Assembly: GCA_965199235.1 (NCBI GenBank)
Contig: CBDAQU010000002.1
Location: forward strand, 1,550,001-1,614,000
Reading direction: 5' to 3'
Length of the DNA stretch: 64,000 nucleotides
Source: BOG-908 sp965199235
Lineage (GTDB): Bacteria > Pseudomonadota > Alphaproteobacteria > Acetobacterales > Acetobacteraceae
Shown: positions 58,526 through 64,000 of the stretch, one piece after another
Numbering within the stretch: position 1 is the stretch's first letter
How the letters are laid out: each line of letters starts with the position of its first letter
Made by a program: the position numbers and the translations under genes
Notes under the pieces: generated by a model
Told to the model about the DNA's origin: nothing
Databases searched by the model: none
Seen by the model: only the letters and a program-made list of their open reading frames with translations

Positions 58526-59758
58526 ATGGAGGCTGGTTTGAGGCTTGTGGACGTGTGCGTCGTGGGGGCTGGCCCGGTCGGCGGCGTTCTGGCGTGCCGC
58601 CTGGCGCGCGCAGGGCTGTCCGTCGCCGTGGTGGACCGCGCGGCGCTGCCGCCGATGGAACATCCGAGCTTCGACGGCCGCGCCTACGCCATCGCCGCCG
58701 GGTCACGCTCCCTGCTGGAGGCGGCGGGCGTTTGGGCTGCGCTGCCCTTGCCGGCCGGCCCGATCGAGCAGATCCGCGTTTCGGACGGCAAGCCAGGCCG
58801 GCCAGCCTCGCCGCTGTGCCTGCATTTCGATGCCAGGGCGCTCGACGGCGCAGCAGGCCAGCCGCCGCTGGGATGGATGGTGGAGGCACGCAGCCTGCGG
58901 GTGGCGCTGAACGCCTGTCTTCACGCCGCTCCATCCGTGGCCCTGCACGCGCCCGCAGAGGCGACCGTGGCTCGGACCGCCCAGGCCGCCACCATCACGC
59001 TGAACGACGGGACAGCGATGCAGGCGCGCCTGGTCGTGGCAGCCGAGGGGCGGGACTCTCCCCTGCGCCGGCAGGCGGGCCTTGCGGCGGCGCGCTGGCG
59101 CTACAGGCAGTCGGGCATCGTCTGCGCCATCGCCCACGCGCGCCCGCACGCGCGAACCGCACTGGAGCATTTCCTGCCGGCCGGTCCGTTCGCCCAACTG
59201 CCGATGGCGGCGGGAGAAGCGGGGGAGAACCTGTCGGCCATCGTCTGGACCGAGCGCGCATCCCTGGCGCCGCATTTCATGGCGCTGGACGACGACGATT
59301 TTGTGGCCGAAGTTGCGCGTCGGCTGGGCGACCACCTGGGCGCCATACGCCTGGTAGGACGCCGCTGGATCTACCCGCTATCGGCGATGTACGTTCACCG
59401 CGTCACGGCCGAACGCCTGGCCGTGCTGGGCGACGCTGCGCACGGCATCCACCCGATCGCGGGCCAGGGCCTGAACCTCGGGCTGCGCGACGCCATCGCG
59501 CTGAGCGGCCTCATCCTGCAGGCGCATGCGGCCGGGCAAGATGTCGGCAGCCCCGCTCTGCTGGCCCGCTACGAACGCGCAAGACGCCTGGACAACGTGT
59601 CGATGCTGCTGGCTACGGACGGGCTGGACCGGCTGTTCAGCACCGACAACCCGGTGATCCGCGCGGCGCGGGGACTGGGGCTCGGCGCGGTCGACCGCAT
59701 GCCGCGGCTGAAGCGGGCGTTCATGCGCCAGGCGATGGGCCTGAACCAGCCCGGTTAG
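58526..59758 (+). CDS. UbiH/UbiF-family FAD-dependent monooxygenase
   Basis: 410 residues. FAD-binding motifs are VDVCVVGAGPVGGVLACRLA at the N-terminus (GxGxxG), an internal VVAAEGRDSPLR (DG-type motif) and the second FAD motif VLGDAAHGIHPIAGQGLNLGLRD. The family hydroxylates the ubiquinone ring during synthesis (UbiH, UbiF, UbiI or UbiL types); the exact position cannot be told. The ATG at 58526 has an AAGGGA site. Confidence 0.88.
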   Translation: MEAGLRLVDVCVVGAGPVGGVLACRLARAGLSVAVVDRAALPPMEHPSFDGRAYAIAAGSRSLLEAAGVWAALPLPAGPIEQIRVSDGKPGRPASPLCLHFDARALDGAAGQPPLGWMVEARSLRVALNACLHAAPSVALHAPAEATVARTAQAATITLNDGTAMQARLVVAAEGRDSPLRRQAGLAAARWRYRQSGIVCAIAHARPHARTALEHFLPAGPFAQLPMAAGEAGENLSAIVWTERASLAPHFMALDDDDFVAEVARRLGDHLGAIRLVGRRWIYPLSAMYVHRVTAERLAVLGDAAHGIHPIAGQGLNLGLRDAIALSGLILQAHAAGQDVGSPALLARYERARRLDNVSMLLATDGLDRLFSTDNPVIRAARGLGLGAVDRMPRLKRAFMRQAMGLNQPG

Positions 59759-59846
59759 GGTTTTGCCGCTTGTCGCCATGCCTCGGCCGGTCCTTAAACT
59801 TCGGCCACGTGACGCCCATGTGATCCAAAACGAACGGGGGACGGCC

Positions 59847-60680
59847 ATGGCCCAGCTTGGACTGTGCGGAGAGCGGCGGACCAGCGATACGTCGCGTGCG
59901 GTATGGCGCTCGGTGCGGGAGGAGGCGGTTGCCGCGATCGAGCACGACCGGGTGATGGCCGAAGGCATACGCGACACCGTTCTGCAGCACGACAATTTCG
60001 CCGATGCCCTGGCACACCGGCTGGCGCGCAAGCTGTCGGATTATGCGATCAGCATCGGCACGCTGGAAGGGGTGCTGTGCGAGGCGATGTCGGCCGACGC
60101 GCAGATCGAGGTCGCGGCCTTGGCCGACCTGACGGCGGTGCGAGACCGCGATCCCGCCTGCCCCGACCTGCTGACGCCGTTCCTGTTCTTCAAGGGCTAC
60201 CATGCGTTGCAGGCCTACCGTTTCGGCCACTGGCTGTTCAAGCGAGGCCGGCAGCATCTGGCCTTTCACCTGCAGAGCCGTTCGGCCGAGATCTTTGCGG
60301 TCGACATCCATCCCGCCGCCCGCCTCGGTCAGGGCCTGCTGATCGACCACGGCACCGGCGTGGTGGTGGGCGAGACCGCTGTGATCGACGACGACGTGTC
60401 CATGCTGCAGGGCGTGACGCTGGGCGGCACGGGCAAGCAGATGGGCGACCGGCATCCGAAGATCCGTCGCGGCGTGCTGATCGGCGCAGGCGCCAAGGTG
60501 CTGGGCGCCATCACCGTGGGCGAGGGGGCGAAGGTGGGCGCCGGCAGCATCGTGCTGGAGACCGTGGCGCCGTACTCGACGGTGGTGGGCAACCCGGCCA
60601 GGGTCGTAGGCGCCAAGCACACGTCGATGCCGGCGTTCACGATGGACCAGACTTTGCCGGAAATCGATTACGTGATCTGA
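59847..60680 (+). CDS. cysE: Serine O-acetyltransferase
   Basis: 277 residues. A helical N-terminal domain (about 15-150) is followed by a left-handed beta-helix of hexapeptide repeats: DIHPAARLGQGLLIDHGTGVVVGETAV and GVTLGGTGKQMGDRHPKI with the catalytic His residues. It makes O-acetylserine for cysteine synthesis. An ATG at 59847 is chosen; a frame upstream to 59763 is open but not family-like. The C-terminus DYVI ends in Ile, as in CysE that binds CysK. Confidence 0.92.
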   Translation: MAQLGLCGERRTSDTSRAVWRSVREEAVAAIEHDRVMAEGIRDTVLQHDNFADALAHRLARKLSDYAISIGTLEGVLCEAMSADAQIEVAALADLTAVRDRDPACPDLLTPFLFFKGYHALQAYRFGHWLFKRGRQHLAFHLQSRSAEIFAVDIHPAARLGQGLLIDHGTGVVVGETAVIDDDVSMLQGVTLGGTGKQMGDRHPKIRRGVLIGAGAKVLGAITVGEGAKVGAGSIVLETVAPYSTVVGNPARVVGAKHTSMPAFTMDQTLPEIDYVI

Positions 60681-60745
60681 CCCGACCGGTCCTGGCCGCC
60701 ACGGTTGAACCCGTGAAGCCCGTCGTTACATAGTCTGCGCGATCC

Positions 60746-60760
60746 GAACAATGCGCGAAC
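60746..60760 (+). promoter_or_regulatory. SOS (LexA) box upstream of the radical SAM/UdgX pair
   Basis: GAAC, seven bases, GAAC: an exact match to the alphaproteobacterial LexA site GAAC-N7-GAAC (60746-60749 and 60757-60760). It lies 15 bp before the ATG of the radical SAM gene, so LexA would cover the promoter or start region. Confidence 0.7.
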
Positions 60761-60775
60761 GGGACACCTGCCTTC

Positions 60776-61993
60776 ATGGAGCTTCTGCGGAAACTCGAGA
60801 TACTGGCGGACGCCGCGAAATACGACGCATCTTGCGCGTCGTCGGGCACCGAGAAACGCAGCTCGGTCGGCGCGAAGGACGGGGTCGGGTCCACCGAGGG
60901 CATGGGCATCTGCCACGCCTATGCGCCGGACGGGCGCTGTATTTCGCTGTTGAAAATTCTGCTGACCAATTCGTGCATCTACGACTGCGTCTACTGCATC
61001 AACCGCCGGTCATCCAACGTGCAGCGGGCGCGGTTCACGGTGGACGAGGTGGTCAAGCTGACTCTGGGCTTCTATCGCCGCAATTGCATCGAAGGGTTGT
61101 TCCTCAGCTCGGGCATCATCAGCAACCCGGACTACACGATGGAGCAGGTGGTGGGCGTGGCGCGCACGCTGCGTGAGGTGCACGGGTTTCGCGGCTACAT
61201 CCACCTGAAAACGATACCGGATGCCGACCCGCTGCTGATGGCCGAAGCGGGCCGTTACGCCGACCGGCTGAGCATCAACGTGGAGCTGCCGACGGAGGCG
61301 GGGCTTGAGCGCCTGGCGCCGGAGAAGAGCTTGGGCGACATAAAGCGGTCGATGGGCAGGATGCGGTTGCGTATCGACGAGGCGCGCGCCGAGAAGCGCG
61401 CGCCGCGTTTCGCGCCGGCGGGGCAAAGCACTCAGGTGATCGTGGGCGCCGACGACAGCTCCGATCGCTCGATCATGCAGATGAGCACCGGGCTTTACAG
61501 CTCCTACGGGCTGCGACGGGTGTATTACTCCGCATTCAGCCCGATCCCTGATTCCTCGGCAGTCCTGCCGCCGAAGGCCGCGCCCCTGCTGCGTGAGCAT
61601 AGGCTTTATCAGGCGGATTGGCTGCTTCGGTTCTACGGTTTTGCGGTGGACGAGTTGGCGACCGACCAGGCCGGCAACATGAGCCTGGAGATCGACCCCA
61701 AGCTCGCCTGGGCATTGCAGCACCGCGAACTGTTCCCCGTCGACGTGAACACCGCGCCGCGGGAGATGCTGCTGCGCGTGCCCGGCTTCGGCGTGAAGAC
61801 GGTGGAGCGGCTGCTAACCGTGCGGCGCCACCGGCGCATACGCATGGACGACCTAGCCCGTCTGCGCCTGCCGGTGGCCAAGCTGATGCCGTTCGTGGCG
61901 GCAGCCGACCATCATCCAGGCGCCACGCTGGACAGTGCGCGTTTGACCAAGCAACTCGCCCCCAAACCGAAACAGTTGGAGCTGCTTCCGTAA
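60776..61993 (+). CDS. Radical SAM protein, putative DNA modification/repair
   Basis: 405 residues. The 4Fe-4S radical SAM cluster motif is CIYDCVYC (Cys67, 71, 74). A C-terminal helix-hairpin-helix region (TAPREMLLRVPGFGVKTVERLL) suggests DNA binding. This is the family found beside UdgX and DUF4130 proteins and named a putative DNA modification/repair radical SAM protein; its reaction is unknown. It is divergent in sequence from spore photoproduct lyase but similar in plan. An SOS box precedes it and the UdgX fusion follows. Confidence 0.88.
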   Translation: MELLRKLEILADAAKYDASCASSGTEKRSSVGAKDGVGSTEGMGICHAYAPDGRCISLLKILLTNSCIYDCVYCINRRSSNVQRARFTVDEVVKLTLGFYRRNCIEGLFLSSGIISNPDYTMEQVVGVARTLREVHGFRGYIHLKTIPDADPLLMAEAGRYADRLSINVELPTEAGLERLAPEKSLGDIKRSMGRMRLRIDEARAEKRAPRFAPAGQSTQVIVGADDSSDRSIMQMSTGLYSSYGLRRVYYSAFSPIPDSSAVLPPKAAPLLREHRLYQADWLLRFYGFAVDELATDQAGNMSLEIDPKLAWALQHRELFPVDVNTAPREMLLRVPGFGVKTVERLLTVRRHRRIRMDDLARLRLPVAKLMPFVAAADHHPGATLDSARLTKQLAPKPKQLELLP

Positions 61994-62012
61994 GGTGGAA
62001 CGCGGTTCCACC
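61994..62012 (+). other. Hairpin directly after the radical SAM stop codon
   Basis: GGTGGAAC/GTTCCACC, a perfect 8-bp stem with a GCG loop, starts at the base after the TAA. No T-run follows, so it may be a partial terminator or an mRNA-stabilising element between the two genes. The remaining 167 bp to the UdgX start hold no recognised element. Confidence 0.45.
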
Positions 62013-62179
62013 AGATGTGCGACGCAACCCCGACGGTGTGAAACCGAGTGCCGCTTGATGCCGATGGACGCGGCCGCGCACTCCAATCTGGAGCGGTTCC
62101 TGTGCAGCGGGGGCGTTGCCCAAGCGCAACCCGCCCTGCGGCGTGGTGTTCAATCGGTGATTCGAGAAGCGACATTTCC

Positions 62180-63607
62180 TTGCACAGCATCGTCCTCAGG
62201 CACGTCGTCGATTTCGAAGGTTGGCGGAACGCCGCGCGCGGGCTGGCGCTCGGCGGTGTCGCGCCTGATCAGACTCTCTGGTCGGTCGAGGAGGCGGGCG
62301 ACCTGTTTGCCGGTGCGGCTCCGCCGCCCGCCCAGGCCGGCGCGTTTTCCGTCCCCCGCGCGCTCGTCGACCTGGCCGAGACGGCGATCCAGGCGCGCGA
62401 CCCCGAACGCTTCGCGCTGCTCTATGCGCTGATCTGGCGCGCGCACCGCGGTGAGAAGCACATCCTGGAGGACGAAGCCGACCCGCTCGTGCAGCGGGTC
62501 GTGCGGCTGGGCCAGGCGGTACGGCGCGACACCCACAAGATGCGCGCCTTCGTGCGCTTCCGCGAGGTGAGCGAGGATGGCGTGACGCGCTACGTCTCGT
62601 GGTTCGAGCCTGAGCACTACATCGTCGAAGCCAACGCGCCGTTTTTCGTGCGCCGTTTCGCCACCATGACCTGGAGCATATTGACGCCGTACCGCAGCGC
62701 GCATTGGGACGGCGATGCGCTGCGCCTGGGTGCCGGCGCCCAGGCCTCAGACGTGCCGGACGACGACGCTCTGGAAGCCTACTGGCGTGCCTATTTCTCC
62801 AGCATCTTCAACCCGGCACGGCTGAAGGTTTCGGCGATGACTTCGGAAATGCCGAAGAAGTACTGGCGCAACCTGCCCGAAGCTGCAGCGATTCCCCAAC
62901 TGATCCGGCAATCGCGCGAGAGGACACAGACGATGGTCGAAACCCCGGTAGTCTCGCCCGAGCGTGCGGCGCGGCCGCGCACGCCCGCCACGGCCGGCAG
63001 CAACAGCGCGAACGCTCTGTCAGAGATCGCCAGCGCGGCGGCCGGCTGCACGCGCTGCGACCTGTACCGCCATGCCACGCAGACGGTGTTCGGCGAGGGG
63101 CCGCTGGAGGCCCGCCTGATGCTGGTGGGCGAACAGCCCGGGGACCAGGAGGATCTGGCTGGACGCCCCTTCGTGGGCCCGGCGGGTCAGATCCTGGACC
63201 GTGCGCTGGTGCAGGCGGGCATCACCCGCAGCGAGGTCTACGTGACCAACGCGGTGAAACACTTTAAATTCGAGCCTAGAGGCAAGCGGCGCATCCACGC
63301 GACGCCTGACCGTGCGGAAATTCAGGTCTGCCGCTTTTGGCTGGACCAGGAGCGCGCGCTGGTCAGGCCGGCGGTGACGATCCTGCTGGGCGCCTCGGCC
63401 GCGCGCGCGGTGCTTGGGCGCGCGGTGACCATTTCGCGTGAACGCGGCAGGCCTATTCCGCTCGAAGGCGGCCAAGTGATGGTGACGACCCACCCCTCCT
63501 ATCTGCTGCGCCTGCCGGACGAGGAGAGCAAGGAACGCGAGTTCGCCGCCATGGTCGCGGATCTGAAGACGGCGCATGGGTGGCTCGCCGACACGGCTTC
63601 GTCCTGA
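62180..63607 (+). CDS. UdgX-type uracil-DNA glycosylase fused to a DUF4130 domain
   Basis: 475 residues from a TTG. The N-terminal 250 residues form the radical-SAM-linked DUF4130 domain (FEGWRNAARGLALGGV, EPEHYIVEANAPFFVRRFA, YWRAYFSSIFNPAR). The C-terminal domain is family-4-like: two cluster Cys in CTRC, then GEQPGDQEDLAGRPFVGPAG, and the UdgX-specific loop KRRIHATPD whose His (about residue 373) is the one that bonds covalently to DNA after uracil removal. A further Cys is at about 384. The start is uncertain; the upstream frame remains open. Works with the radical SAM gene before it. Confidence 0.87.
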   Translation: MHSIVLRHVVDFEGWRNAARGLALGGVAPDQTLWSVEEAGDLFAGAAPPPAQAGAFSVPRALVDLAETAIQARDPERFALLYALIWRAHRGEKHILEDEADPLVQRVVRLGQAVRRDTHKMRAFVRFREVSEDGVTRYVSWFEPEHYIVEANAPFFVRRFATMTWSILTPYRSAHWDGDALRLGAGAQASDVPDDDALEAYWRAYFSSIFNPARLKVSAMTSEMPKKYWRNLPEAAAIPQLIRQSRERTQTMVETPVVSPERAARPRTPATAGSNSANALSEIASAAAGCTRCDLYRHATQTVFGEGPLEARLMLVGEQPGDQEDLAGRPFVGPAGQILDRALVQAGITRSEVYVTNAVKHFKFEPRGKRRIHATPDRAEIQVCRFWLDQERALVRPAVTILLGASAARAVLGRAVTISRERGRPIPLEGGQVMVTTHPSYLLRLPDEESKEREFAAMVADLKTAHGWLADTASS

Positions 63608-63644
63608 TCTGGCGGGCGACGGCGCGGCGCCATCCTGACGCGCG

Positions 63645-64000
63645 TCAGAACGTATCGACGATCTTCTCGTGCTTCCGGTCGGTTGCCTGGCCCTGCTGCA
63701 CGAACTGCCTGATCTGCTCGTTCTTGGTGTTGCCGAGCTCCTCCTTGTAGTCCGACTTGTCGTCCTCGTTGATCGCTTTCATTTCGTTGACGAACTGCTT
63801 GTCGAACGCCGCACCGTTCAGCGTCCGGATGTGGTCCAGCCTCAACTGCTTCTCCGGCGTCACGCTCGTCTGGATCGGCACCTGGTTCTGCTGCGCAATC
63901 TGCTCGGCCTGCTGGTTGAGCGCGGTGTGGTCGGCGATGTCCTGCTGGGCGAATTGCTTGATCTTGGCGTCGGCACTCTTTTGCAGCGCCAGTTGGGCGA
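63645..64000 (-). CDS. DUF4142-family protein (N-terminus beyond window)
   Basis: The C-terminal 117 residues are present and the frame runs off the right edge. The visible part is helical and Gln-rich (KSADAKIKQFAQQDIADHTALN, then FDKQFVNEMKAINEDDKSDY), as in DUF4142 proteins, which form a ferritin-like helical bundle and are usually exported. Function unknown. The apparent GTG start at 63881 is internal, because coding continues upstream to 64000. Confidence 0.75.
   Translation of the reverse strand, partial: AQLALQKSADAKIKQFAQQDIADHTALNQQAEQIAQQNQVPIQTSVTPEKQLRLDHIRTLNGAAFDKQFVNEMKAINEDDKSDYKEELGNTKNEQIRQFVQQGQATDRKHEKIVDTF

Noticed and set aside
1..64000. Prophage, insertion sequence or integrated element
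   Set aside because: No transposase, integrase, phage structural or plasmid genes were seen, and tRNA-Lys has no nearby integrase or repeated 3' end.

Overview
The window looks like chromosomal DNA of a GC-rich alphaproteobacterium, most likely Rhodospirillales/Acetobacteraceae; this placement is inference. Pointers are the alphaproteobacterial type of SOS box (GAAC-N7-GAAC at 60746), a TGC...GCA Fur-type palindrome (1607), a GyrA with Ala at the position of E. coli Ser83, and the gpmI / ctpA / divergent polysaccharide deacetylase / rppH gene order. No transposase, phage gene, CRISPR array or rRNA was seen. There is one tRNA gene (Lys, UUU).

Layout. 1-1.6 kb: iron uptake operon (cupredoxin, FTR1 permease, P19-like protein) behind a Fur-type palindrome. 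1.7-8.3 kb: membrane protein, dnaQ, PHB-depolymerase-type esterase, anmK, tyrS, and a lytic transglycosylase/SPOR lipoprotein with long C-tracts. 8.4-13.2 kb: kdp potassium pump operon including kdpF and a 27-residue leader gene. 13.4-19.7 kb: ssb, an alpha/beta hydrolase, then gyrA-coaD-ppiA-ppiB. 19.75 kb: tRNA-Lys, then a large membrane protein. 21.9-31.7 kb: a probable phosphate-starvation island of two TonB receptors, a PhoD phosphatase and an AcpA-like phosphoesterase, with two PHO-box-like sites. 31.8-33.6 kb: aldo/keto reductase and a divergent TetR regulator with two matching operators. 33.6-40.4 kb: vitamin B12 locus (adenosyltransferase, BtuCDF-type ABC importer, cation diffusion facilitator, yjbQ, btuB under a cobalamin riboswitch). 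41-47.4 kb: dnaN, degP/Q protease, hflC-hflK and divergent mrp. 47.4-50.7 kb: envelope and stress genes including two tiny membrane peptides. 50.7-57.9 kb: gabT-type aminotransferase, lytic transglycosylase, gpmI, a small membrane protein, ctpA, deacetylase and rppH. 58-60.7 kb: PII protein, ubiH-type monooxygenase, cysE. 60.7-63.6 kb: a radical SAM protein and a UdgX fusion behind an SOS box. 63.6 kb to the end: a partial DUF4142 gene.

The least explained signal is a set of short intergenic repeats. Two families (R1, about 117 bp, three copies; R2, 107 bp, two copies) are bounded by CTAG or a one-base variant. In four cases the bounding CTAG is also the TAG stop codon of the adjacent gene. 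A third, AT-rich family (R3) forms A/T-rich palindromes with a paired base change between copies; one copy splits kdpA from kdpB and another encodes the N-terminus of the B12-binding protein. Other points of interest are an SOS-controlled UdgX/radical SAM pair, a probable CTG start in rppH, and tandem repeats next to glnB and ctpA.
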